Positions 17,220 through 24,586 of a DNA stretch of 64,000 nucleotides are shown here, piece after piece. The notes under the pieces are model-generated. The model was not told the DNA's origin. It saw only the letters and a program-made list of their open reading frames with translations, and ran no database searches. The DNA is from Aureicoccus marinus (lineage in GTDB: Bacteria > Bacteroidota > Bacteroidia > Flavobacteriales > Flavobacteriaceae). The stretch spans positions 315,546-379,545 of the forward strand of contig NZ_MQVX01000001.1 of assembly GCF_002954325.1 (NCBI RefSeq), read 5' to 3'. Made by a program: the position numbers and the translations under genes. Positions within the stretch are counted from its first letter, which is position 1; each line of letters opens with the position of its first letter.

Positions 17220-18692
17220 ATGCAAGCTCACCTTTCCAAAATCGTCGGTGAGGGATTGACCTACGACGATGTTCTCCTGGTTCCTGCTTATTCTCAAGTT
17301 TTGCCGCGTGAAGTAGATATTACCACGCGCTTCACCCGTAATCTAAGGTTGAATGTACCGGTTATTTCGGCGGCCATGGATACGGTCACTGAATCGAAAA
17401 TGGCCATTGCCATTGCTCGAGAAGGAGGTATTGGAGTTCTCCACAAGAACATGACGATTGCTCAACAGGCCAATAAGGTCCGAAAGGTAAAGCGTGCAGA
17501 AAGCGGGATGATTCTCGATCCGGTTACCCTTCCCTTGACAGCCTTAGTGGAAGACGCCAAGGCGAGTATGCGAGAAAACAGTATTGGCGGTATTCCGATC
17601 GTCAACGACGATGGTCGCCTGGCAGGAATCGTGACCAATCGGGACCTGCGTTTCGAAAACAACAACCGCCGTCCGATCACGGAAGTCATGACTTCGGAAA
17701 ACTTGGTAACCGCTGCTGAGGGGACCACCCTACAAGAGGCTGAAGGAATCTTGCAGGCCCATAAAATTGAAAAGTTACCGGTTGTTGATAAGGACAACAC
17801 CTTGGTTGGTCTGATTACTTTTCGTGATATCACCAAGCTGACCCAAAAACCAATCGCCAATAAAGATCAGTACGGGCGTTTGATGGTGGCTGCGGCCATT
17901 GGGGTAACCCCCGATGCAGGGGAACGAGCTGCTGCGCTAAAGCAGGCAGGAGTCGATGCTATCGTTATTGATACTGCGCATGGCCACACCTTGGGAGTGG
18001 TTAATACCTTAAAAGAAATTAAAGCGGCCTTCCCGGATCTGGAGGTCATCGTTGGAAATATTGCAACAGGGGATGCTGCGCGCTACCTGGTGGAGGCTGG
18101 AGCAGATGCCGTCAAGGTCGGAATTGGTCCTGGATCCATTTGTACAACCCGGGTTGTCGCCGGTGTTGGTTTTCCTCAATTCTCAGCTGTTCTGGAAGTG
18201 GCAGCAGCCATTAAAGGATCTGGCGTCCCTGTTATCGCGGACGGGGGAGTACGCTACACCGGGGATATTCCAAAAGCTATTGCGGCAGGAGCAGACAGTG
18301 TCATGCTGGGATCCCTGCTGGCCGGAACAAAAGAATCTCCCGGCGAAACCATCATCTACGAAGGGCGTAAGTTCAAGTCTTATCGCGGAATGGGTTCTGT
18401 TGAGGCTATGAAAGAAGGTTCCAAAGACCGTTACTTCCAGGATGTAGAAGACGACATCAAAAAACTGGTTCCAGAAGGAATCGTTGGACGCGTTCCTTAC
18501 AAAGGAGAGCTCTACGAAAGCATGCACCAGTTCATTGGAGGTCTACGGGCCGGGATGGGCTATTGTGGCGCCAAAGACATCGCTAGTCTCCAAGAGAACG
18601 GGAAATTCGTCAAGATCACCTTCAGCGGGATCAAAGAGAGCCACCCCCATGATGTAACCATCACCAAGGAATCTCCTAACTACAGCCGATAA
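17220..18692 (+). CDS. guaB: Inosine-5'-monophosphate dehydrogenase
   Basis: GuaB oxidises IMP to XMP, the first committed step to GMP; guaA for the next step is also in the window. The 490-residue protein has the barrel start [38 protein letters not shown], two CBS domains (about residues 95-205), the catalytic-Cys loop [15 protein letters not shown] and the flap region [11 protein letters not shown]. It ends 8 bases before the stop of the converging thioredoxin-like gene. Confidence 0.97.
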   Translation: MQAHLSKIVGEGLTYDDVLLVPAYSQVLPREVDITTRFTRNLRLNVPVISAAMDTVTESKMAIAIAREGGIGVLHKNMTIAQQANKVRKVKRAESGMILDPVTLPLTALVEDAKASMRENSIGGIPIVNDDGRLAGIVTNRDLRFENNNRRPITEVMTSENLVTAAEGTTLQEAEGILQAHKIEKLPVVDKDNTLVGLITFRDITKLTQKPIANKDQYGRLMVAAAIGVTPDAGERAAALKQAGVDAIVIDTAHGHTLGVVNTLKEIKAAFPDLEVIVGNIATGDAARYLVEAGADAVKVGIGPGSICTTRVVAGVGFPQFSAVLEVAAAIKGSGVPVIADGGVRYTGDIPKAIAAGADSVMLGSLLAGTKESPGETIIYEGRKFKSYRGMGSVEAMKEGSKDRYFQDVEDDIKKLVPEGIVGRVPYKGELYESMHQFIGGLRAGMGYCGAKDIASLQENGKFVKITFSGIKESHPHDVTITKESPNYSR

Positions 18693-18700
18693 AAGAAGGA

Positions 18701-19254
18701 TTACTTTCCGGTCTGACGACGGGAAGCGCGAACGCCTTTTTTGTATTCTTCCTCGCCGACAAAGCGCGCGATTTTGAAGAATTCCGGAGCTTTTCTAAAT
18801 CCGGGAACCGGAGTGATGATATTAAACTCTTCATCCAGAAACACGGTGGTCGGATAACTCAGTTTGCCCTGAAGTAGAGCGGCGGCTAGTTGGTGGTAGC
18901 CACGACGCCACTGGCCACGTACTTGAAGGTGTTTCCTTTGAATACAATGTCTGCTTTTTGCTCGGCATCCAGCTTGACCAGGTAGTACTTTTTACTCATG
19001 TAGGCCATGAGCTTGGGGTCGCTAAAGGTGGTAGCGTCCATCCGCTTGCACCAGCCACACCAATCGGTGTAAACATCGACAAAGACTTTTTTGGGATTTT
19101 CGTCCGTCACGGATCGTTCATAAGCTTCTTCCCAGCTTAGCCAGACGACTTCTTCTTTGGGTTCCTCCATCGGAACCATCATTGTTGCTTTCTGCCCCAT
19201 AACTGGGACAACCAGTCCCAATGCCCATACGATAGTTACTATCCATTTCTTCAT
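18701..19254 (-). CDS. Secreted thioredoxin-like protein (frameshift near 18907)
   Basis: The protein has a signal peptide (WIVTIVWALGLVVPVMGQ) and a thioredoxin-like domain of the DUF255/DsbD-C type: WLSWEEAYERSVTDENPK, the active site DWCGWCKRMDATTF, and YYLVKLDAEQKADIVFKG. Read as is, it stops at 18886 after VASGVVATTN. Adding one base near 18907 gives GRRGYHQLAAALLQGKLSYP, TTVFLDEEFNIITPVPG (the expected cis-Pro strand region) and FVGEEEYK, ending at 18701 with 184 residues, a complete domain. It probably reduces or repairs disulfides in the periplasm. Confidence 0.87.
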
Positions 19255-19374
19255 GACAACTCATTTTACTTCCTTTCCTTAGTGGGAGAGGAGCAAGAAA
19301 ACTAACGTCAATTTTACGAAAAAATTGCCTTAAAAGAAATCGGCAAAAGACTTAAAACACTGAAATACAATTGA

Positions 19375-20625
19375 TTAAGCTTTTGCGGAAGCTTTCTTTT
19401 TAGCCGATTGAGCAGCAAAATCGATCTGGGGATCTTTTTGATGCCTGAGTAAGTCATCAAAATTTTCGCGTTCGCGGATCAAATAGGCCTGTCCCTGATG
19501 CCAAAGCACCTCCGCCGGACGGTAGCGGGAATTGTAGTTGCTTGCCATGGTAAAACAATAAGCGCCTGCATTGTCAAAGCACAGTAAATCTCCTTCCGAT
19601 ATTTCGGGGATGCGTCTATTGCTACCAAAGGTGTCTGTTTCGCAGATGTAGCCAACAACTGAATAGAAGCGCGGTTTCCCTTCCGGATTACTCAGGTTGC
19701 GAATTTCGTGTCGTGATCCATAGAGCATGGGACGGATGAGGTGGTTGAAGCCCGAATCGATACTTGCAAAAACGGTAGAGGTGGTTTGCTTGACCACATT
19801 GACAGGGGCGACAAAATACCCGGCTTGGCTCACTAGGAATTTGCCCGGTTCAAAAGCGAGCTGAATGTCGCGGCCCAGTTCCTGGCAAAATTCCTTGAAG
19901 CGCTGGCTTAGCTTCTCACCCAATTCCTCAATATTGGTCTCGATATCATTCTCGCGATAAGGTACTTTGAACCCGCTCCCAAAGTCGATAAAATCAAGAT
20001 CGGGGAAGTGTTTAGCGGTATTAAAGAGGATTTCTGAGGCGTGCAAAAAGACCTCGATATCCAGGATGTCACTTCCTGTGTGCATATGAATACCGTTCAC
20101 ATGCATGCCGGTGAGCTCAATGATACGCAAGAGGTGGGGGGTCTGGTGAATACTAATGCCAAATTTGGAATCGATATGCCCCACAGAGATATTGCTATTG
20201 CCTCCCGCCATGACGTGCGGATTGATGCGAATACAGACGGGAATATCCGGATGTTTTGTACCGAATTGTTCGAGCAGCGAGAGGTTGTCGATATTGATTT
20301 GTACCCCTAAGCTAGCGGCCTCTTCAATTTCTTCTAGAGAAACTCCGTTGGGGGTGAAGATGATATTTTCTGCCGCAAATCCCGCCGTGAGTCCCAGGCG
20401 AACTTCTTGTATAGAAACCGTATCCAGTCCGCTACCGAGAGAGTTCATCAAACGCAGTATGCTGAGGTTGGACAAGGCCTTCACCGCGTAATTAATACGC
20501 AGTCGAGGTACAGAAGCAAAAGCGCTGGTCAGGCGTTTGTACTGCTGGGTGATTTTTTCTGAATCGTAAACATAAACAGGGCTTCCGAACTCCCGGGCTA
20601 CCTCGATTAAATCTTGATCTCTCAT
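19375..20625 (-). CDS. lysA: Diaminopimelate decarboxylase
   Basis: LysA removes CO2 from meso-diaminopimelate to give lysine, using PLP. The 416-residue protein has INYAVKALSNL (the PLP-binding Lys), GLDTVSIQEVRLGL, NGIHMHTGSDI, the glycine loop FIDFGSGFKVPY, FEPGKFLVSQAGY and CETDTFGSNR near the C-terminus. The end carries an extra Ala/Lys-rich tail (AQSAKKKASAKA). dapD, an earlier enzyme of the succinylase pathway, is also in the window. A -7 box lies 19 bases upstream. Confidence 0.95.
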   Translation of the reverse strand: MRDQDLIEVAREFGSPVYVYDSEKITQQYKRLTSAFASVPRLRINYAVKALSNLSILRLMNSLGSGLDTVSIQEVRLGLTAGFAAENIIFTPNGVSLEEIEEAASLGVQINIDNLSLLEQFGTKHPDIPVCIRINPHVMAGGNSNISVGHIDSKFGISIHQTPHLLRIIELTGMHVNGIHMHTGSDILDIEVFLHASEILFNTAKHFPDLDFIDFGSGFKVPYRENDIETNIEELGEKLSQRFKEFCQELGRDIQLAFEPGKFLVSQAGYFVAPVNVVKQTTSTVFASIDSGFNHLIRPMLYGSRHEIRNLSNPEGKPRFYSVVGYICETDTFGSNRRIPEISEGDLLCFDNAGAYCFTMASNYNSRYRPAEVLWHQGQAYLIRERENFDDLLRHQKDPQIDFAAQSAKKKASAKA

Positions 20626-20644
20626 ATCGGTATTAGAATGATTT

Positions 20645-20652
20645 CAAAACTA
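20645..20652 (-). promoter_or_regulatory. Flavobacterial -7 box for lysA
   Basis: On the minus strand TAGTTTTG fits TAnnTTTG and precedes the lysA ATG (20625) by 19 bases. Confidence 0.45.
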
Positions 20653-20699
20653 GCTGACCTCAGGCGAAAGGCCAAAATATTCCAGAAATTTACCAGCTA

Positions 20700-20725
20700 T
20701 ATAACAGCTTGTTATAAGTATAACA
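20700..20725. promoter_or_regulatory. Palindromic operator candidate between lysA and the LON-domain gene
   Basis: TATAACA-GCT-TGTTATA (20700-20716) is a perfect seven-base inverted repeat, and a third copy of the half site TATAACA follows at 20719-20725. It sits in the 159-base divergent gap, roughly 50 bases upstream of the lysA -7 box, a usual place for a regulator of one or both genes. The regulator is not identified. Confidence 0.5.
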
Positions 20726-20784
20726 TTGTAGAAGGCGCATTTGTTCTCCAGAGCAAAGAGGCCTACCTTTAAAAGAAAAACCCT

Positions 20785-21423
20785 ATGCATCTGGCCCAAT
20801 TCCCACTTCAGTCTGTTTTTTATCCGGGCGAAACCGTTCCTCTACACATCTTTGAAGACCGCTACAAGCACTTAATTAGTGACTGTAAGAACGAGACCAT
20901 CACTTTCGGAATTCCGGTTTACCTCAATGAACGACTTCAATTTGGGACAGAGGTCCAATTGGTGGAGGTCGTAACGACCTATGCCGGGGGCGAAATGGAT
21001 GTCGTCTGCCTAGGGCGTCAGGTCTATGAGCTTTTGACCTTTGAACCGGAGATGAAAGATAAACCCTACGCGGGAGGCCTGGTCCGTTTTCTCGAACACG
21101 AAAACGATGGGACGCCTGAGCGCAGAGCCGTTGTCTTTGAAAAGCTCAAGCGACTCTATGAATTGATGGGCGTGGTGCTACCGCCCGAAAAGGAAGCAGA
21201 ATTCAACAGCTATCAATACGCTCATAAAATGGGATTGACCTTAGAGCAGGAATACAAGATGTTGCAAATCAGTCGGGAATCCGAGCGGCTGGATTTTATA
21301 GATGCCCACCTCAATACTACTATACAAGTGCTGCAAGAAGTGGACAGAACCAAACAAAAAATCGAATTAAACGGTCATTTTCGCAATTTCGACCCGCTTG
21401 ACTTCAAGAAATTTGAATTGTAG
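20785..21423 (+). CDS. LON substrate-binding (N-terminal) domain protein
   Basis: The 212-residue protein contains only the Lon N-terminal domain, without the ATPase or protease. Features are LPLQSVFYPGETVPLHIFE-type opening (here starting HLAQFPLQ), EDRYKHLISDC, FGIPVYLNE and the region EVVTTYAGGEMDVVCLG; the C-terminal half is helical, containing YAHKMGLTLEQEYKML. Stand-alone members occur widely in Bacteroidota; their role is unknown, possibly in protein quality control. It lies between lysA (divergent) and sucC (same strand, 64 bases on). Confidence 0.85.
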   Translation: MHLAQFPLQSVFYPGETVPLHIFEDRYKHLISDCKNETITFGIPVYLNERLQFGTEVQLVEVVTTYAGGEMDVVCLGRQVYELLTFEPEMKDKPYAGGLVRFLEHENDGTPERRAVVFEKLKRLYELMGVVLPPEKEAEFNSYQYAHKMGLTLEQEYKMLQISRESERLDFIDAHLNTTIQVLQEVDRTKQKIELNGHFRNFDPLDFKKFEL

Positions 21424-21456
21424 ACCAGAAGCCCATGAGAAATCAGGTCTGTTTGC

Positions 21457-21464
21457 TATTTTTG
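21457..21464 (+). promoter_or_regulatory. Flavobacterial -7 box for sucC
   Basis: TATTTTTG fits TAnnTTTG and lies 23 bases before the sucC ATG at 21488. Confidence 0.55.
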
Positions 21465-21487
21465 TGCCCTAAAGAAAAAGTCAATAC

Positions 21488-22681
21488 ATGAACCTCCACG
21501 AATATCAAGGAAAAGAAATTCTGGCCAGTTTTGGTGTACGCGTACAACGAGGCCATATCGCTACAACCCCCAAAGAGGCTGTAGATGCTGCTAAGCAATT
21601 GACCGAGGAAACCGGAACAGGTTGGCACGTGATCAAGGCTCAGGTTCACGCCGGAGGCCGTGGAAAAGGCGGTGGTGTAAAGTTGGCCAAAAATCTCAAA
21701 GAGGTAGAAGAAATTGCCGAGCAAATCATCGGAATGAATTTGATTACTCCTCAAACTTCTGCGGCAGGAAAGAAGGTGCACCAGGTTCTAGTCGCCGAGG
21801 ATGTATACTACCCTGGAGATAGTGAAACCAGCGAATTCTACATGTCTGTTCTCTTGAACAGAGGTGCCGGTCGCAACATGATCATGTACTCTACCGAAGG
21901 GGGAATGGACATCGAAGAGGTGGCCGAAAAAACGCCTCACCTCATCTTTACAGAAGAAATTGATCCGGCTGCTGGCTTGTTGCCTTTCCAGGCACGTCGT
22001 GTAGCTTTTAATCTTGGATTGAGCGGAGTAGCGTACAAAGAGATGGTTCGTTTTGTAACGGCCTTGTATAAAGCCTACGAGCAAAGTGACGCAAGTCTTT
22101 TTGAAATCAACCCGGTCCTTAAGACTTCTGACGACAAGATCATGGCGGTTGATGCCAAGGTAAGTATTGATGACAATGCTTTGTTCCGTCGCAAAAACTA
22201 CGCAGAGATGCGTGATGTGCGCGAAGAGAACCCGATCGAGGTAGAAGCCAAAGCGCTTGGTTTGAACTATGTTGACCTGGACGGTAACGTCGGTTGTATG
22301 GTCAATGGTGCTGGACTAGCGATGGCAACCATGGATTTAATTAAAATGGCAGGAGGCGAGCCTGCGAACTTCTTGGACGTAGGAGGAACAGCAGACGCCA
22401 AGCGTGTGGAAGAAGCTTTCCGAATCATTTTGAAAGATCCGAACGTAAAAGCCATCTTGATTAATATCTTCGGTGGAATCGTGCGTTGTGATCGGGTCGC
22501 TAACGGAGTGGTTGATGCCTACCGCAATATGGGAGACAGCATCCAGGTTCCGATTATCGTTCGTCTGCAAGGAACCAATGCCGAAGAGGCTAAAGAAATT
22601 ATTGATAATTCAGGTTTGGCGGTGCATTCCGCTGTTCAGTTCAAGGAAGCTGCTGATAAAGTAGAGGCTGTTTTGAAATAA
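21488..22681 (+). CDS. sucC: Succinate--CoA ligase (ADP-forming), beta subunit
   Basis: SucC is the ATP-grasp subunit of succinyl-CoA synthetase in the TCA cycle. The 397-residue protein has MNLHEYQGKEILASFGV, VIKAQVHAGGRGKGGGVKLA, EINPVLKTSDDKIMAVDAKV and ANFLDVGGTADAKRVEEAF, then INIFGGIVRCDRVANGV. It has its own -7 box and its own terminator, so it is a single-gene transcript here: sucD is not next to it, unlike in E. coli. Confidence 0.97.
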   Translation: MNLHEYQGKEILASFGVRVQRGHIATTPKEAVDAAKQLTEETGTGWHVIKAQVHAGGRGKGGGVKLAKNLKEVEEIAEQIIGMNLITPQTSAAGKKVHQVLVAEDVYYPGDSETSEFYMSVLLNRGAGRNMIMYSTEGGMDIEEVAEKTPHLIFTEEIDPAAGLLPFQARRVAFNLGLSGVAYKEMVRFVTALYKAYEQSDASLFEINPVLKTSDDKIMAVDAKVSIDDNALFRRKNYAEMRDVREENPIEVEAKALGLNYVDLDGNVGCMVNGAGLAMATMDLIKMAGGEPANFLDVGGTADAKRVEEAFRIILKDPNVKAILINIFGGIVRCDRVANGVVDAYRNMGDSIQVPIIVRLQGTNAEEAKEIIDNSGLAVHSAVQFKEAADKVEAVLK

Positions 22682-22700
22682 CCTTAGCATAATTTTAAAG

Positions 22701-22738
22701 AAAAGGGGAAATGTGTAGTTAACATTTCCCCTTTTTTT
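22701..22738 (+). terminator. Intrinsic terminator after sucC
   Basis: A 13-base stem (AAAAGGGGAAATG / CATTTCCCCTTTT) with a nine-base loop and a T run lies 19 bases after the sucC stop. Confidence 0.92.
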
Positions 22739-23081
22739 ATGCCCCAGTATTTCCCTTTTTTTCTTGCGGTAATCGCAATCTAAGATGGTCTTCTTTTGAG
22801 GTATTCTCGGGTCTTTGACCACCTCTTCGCCGATCTATTAATCTCATTTTTTAAACAGATTTTGATTCATTAACAGCTTAGTGTTAAGAACGTTAATTGT
22901 CGGTTAAATCCCACAATACTGGGCGATTTGAATGGAGTGGCTGCGTACTTTTGAGTAGGTCAAGTGTTGAGGATATCGCAACTCAGGACTGTTAAAAGAA
23001 GTTAAAGTTGTAACATCCTCAATAGATAGCCGTCTTTAACGTGTAATCATCAATTAATCATCAAATCAAAATCGATCAGTC
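22739..23081 (+). promoter_or_regulatory. Non-coding gap with promoter and structured leader for the next gene
   Basis: No gene is seen in the left half. A -7 box TACTTTTG (22946-22953) implies a leader of about 125 bases before the ATG at 23082, long for this genome. Inside it, TGTTGAGGAT (22965-22974) pairs with ATCCTCAATA (23015-23024), ten bases with one G-T pair, closing a 40-base loop. This may be a regulatory RNA structure. No riboswitch class is recognised. Confidence 0.45.
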
Positions 23082-23414
23082 ATGAAAAAAGTAAGTATTG
23101 TTTTAGCTGCAGCCGCTATGTTGTCTTTCTCTCAAGTAAGTGCTACTCCAAATCCAACTGAGGATCCCGGAAAAAGACTTACCCAAGAGATTCACGGTCT
23201 CTTGAAAGAAAACAACTTTGCTGCGAACCAGGACGTGGTAGCGCAAGTGCGTTTTATGATCAACAAGGAAGGGGAGATTGTCATCGTAACAGTGGATTCT
23301 GCCGATGAGAATGTCGCTTTGTTTGTAAAAGGACGTCTGAACTATCAGAAGATTGATACGGAAGGTCTGACGAAAGGCCAGATGTATTCTATGCCTTTGC
23401 GTATTACTGCATAG
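23082..23414 (+). CDS. Small secreted protein, weakly TonB-C-like
   Basis: The 110-residue protein has a signal peptide (KVSIVLAAAAMLSFSQVSA) and a mature part of about 90 residues. The stretch VAQVRFMINKEGEIVIVTVDS followed by a short helix and the end MYSMPLRITA has the strand-helix-strand rhythm of a TonB C-terminal domain, but there is no membrane anchor or proline-rich spacer. The family is not recognised by name; similar small secreted proteins are frequent in Flavobacteriia. It is flanked by a structured leader and a terminator, so it is a single-gene transcript. Confidence 0.7.
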   Translation: MKKVSIVLAAAAMLSFSQVSATPNPTEDPGKRLTQEIHGLLKENNFAANQDVVAQVRFMINKEGEIVIVTVDSADENVALFVKGRLNYQKIDTEGLTKGQMYSMPLRITA

Positions 23415-23432
23415 TAGGAACGAGAACAAGAA

Positions 23433-23468
23433 AAAAGGCCTCAACCTGAACCGGTTGGGGCTTTTTTT
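23433..23468 (+). terminator. Intrinsic terminator after the small secreted protein gene
   Basis: GCCTCAACC and GGTTGGGGC pair (with one G-T) around a six-base loop, flanked by an A run and a T run. It lies 23 bases after the stop at 23414. Confidence 0.88.
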
Positions 23469-23520
23469 ATACGAAACGACCATTTTCGGAGTTATAGAAG
23501 ATACCGGAAGTGACGTCCCG

Positions 23521-23922
23521 ATGAATTCCTACGAAGAAAAGCTTAGCATACTTTCCGAAATGATTGCCTTTGCTCGCATCGATGAGCAGATGAAGCAATC
23601 GGAATACCTCTTTCTCCAAGGGGTGGCACGTCTACTTCGCATTGATCAGCCCACGTTTGAACATCTCCTTAAAAATAAGGTTGAGCCGAAGCGCTTAAAA
23701 AGCCAAGCCGAACGGCTGGTACAGTTCCATCGTTTGCTCCTGCTGATGAATGTCGATCAAGAACAGCATCGGTTAGAGATTCACGAGCTTCATAACATCG
23801 GTTTACGGATGGGGCTTCCTCCTTCTGCGATTGATCAGGTTCTTGAAGTCATGTACTTGTATCCAGACAATGCTATTCCTCCGGATGTCCTCATCAGGAT
23901 CTTCAGGGCACATTACAATTAA
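23521..23922 (+). CDS. TerB-like helical protein
   Basis: The ATG at 23521 (MNSYEEKLSILSEMIAFARID) gives 133 residues; upstream codons in the frame fall within the preceding terminator. The protein is all helical and matches the TerB/tellurite-resistance-like pattern, in which short helices repeat around acidic residues: SEMIAFARIDEQMKQSEYLF, then RLLRIDQPTFEHLL and LHNIGLRMGLPPSAIDQVL. Stand-alone TerB-like proteins are common in Flavobacteriia and have no established function. It lies 13 bases before the regulatory repeats upstream of hsp20. Confidence 0.75.
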   Translation: MNSYEEKLSILSEMIAFARIDEQMKQSEYLFLQGVARLLRIDQPTFEHLLKNKVEPKRLKSQAERLVQFHRLLLLMNVDQEQHRLEIHELHNIGLRMGLPPSAIDQVLEVMYLYPDNAIPPDVLIRIFRAHYN

Positions 23923-23935
23923 AAAAACGCCAAAA

Positions 23936-24010
23936 TGACAGTAAAACTTCGTGTTGAGCTGTCAAAACGGCATTGATTTGACTCGTTTTGGGATTGGTAC
24001 ATCCTTTGTC
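23936..24010 (+). promoter_or_regulatory. Candidate sigma-54 promoter with upstream repeats for hsp20
   Basis: TGGTAC-ATCCT-TTGTC (23995-24010) resembles the sigma-54 -24/-12 element (TGGCAC, five bases, TTGCA) with the exact spacing and two differences. Upstream are TGACAG (23936-23941) and CTGTCA (23959-23964), an inverted repeat, then TTTGAC (23977-23982), which pairs with GTCAAA at 23961. These could bind an activator. Initiation would be near 24020 and the hsp20 ATG is at 24059. No good TAnnTTTG box is seen. Confidence 0.5.
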
Positions 24011-24058
24011 TATTTACTGGCAAATGATAAACGCAATTCAATCTTAAAATTTAGCATC

Positions 24059-24472
24059 ATGAAAACAATTCGTACAAACAATTTGTTATTTCCGTCCTTA
24101 ATGAACGACTTACTATACACAGACCTATTAGGTGGAACAGAAGTTCCCCGCAATCGCTTTAAGCCTGCGGTGAACATCAAGGAAACCGAAACAGGTTTTG
24201 AATTGGAGCTCATCGCTCCTGGTCTTAAGAAAGAGGACTTTCATGTAGAGGTCGAAAACGAACTGATGACCATCAGTGCAGATTTCGAAGAGAACAAGGA
24301 AGAAAACAATGAAGGCTACAGTAGAAAAGAATACAGCTTCCGTTCCTTTAAACGCTCCTTTACCTTGCCTGAGACCATCGATGACGAGGCGATTAAGGCC
24401 GATTATAAAGACGGAGTACTAAGGCTCAGTCTCCCTAAGAGAGAAGAAGCCTTGCCCAAGCCGAAGCGTTGA
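24059..24472 (+). CDS. Small heat-shock protein, Hsp20/alpha-crystallin family
   Basis: The 137-residue protein begins MKTIRTNNLLFPSLMNDLL and has the alpha-crystallin domain: FKPAVNIKETETGFELELIAPG, EDFHVEVENELMTISADFEE, a charged loop, then YSRKEYSFRSFKRSFTLPE and ADYKDGVLRLSLPKRE, with a short C-terminal tail. It would hold unfolding proteins in the cytoplasm as an ATP-independent chaperone. The upstream region looks sigma-54-dependent, which would tie it to a stress activator. A terminator follows at 24543. Confidence 0.93.
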   Translation: MKTIRTNNLLFPSLMNDLLYTDLLGGTEVPRNRFKPAVNIKETETGFELELIAPGLKKEDFHVEVENELMTISADFEENKEENNEGYSRKEYSFRSFKRSFTLPETIDDEAIKADYKDGVLRLSLPKREEALPKPKR

Positions 24473-24542
24473 TAAGCATAAAGTAATAAAAGAAGATGCA
24501 CCGCAAGGTGTTTCATGTTGATTGGTTTATTTGGTTGGTTGA

Positions 24543-24581
24543 GAGACCCTTTTGCCCCCCGGCAAGGGGGTCTCGTTTTTT
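24543..24581. terminator. Intrinsic terminator between hsp20 and uvrB
   Basis: GAGACCC (24543-24549) pairs with GGGTCTC (24568-24574), with an inner TTGCC/GGCAA pair, then GTTTTTT. It ends the rightward hsp20 transcript; the leftward uvrB gene stops just beyond at 24587. Confidence 0.88.
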
Positions 24582-24586
24582 GAGGA

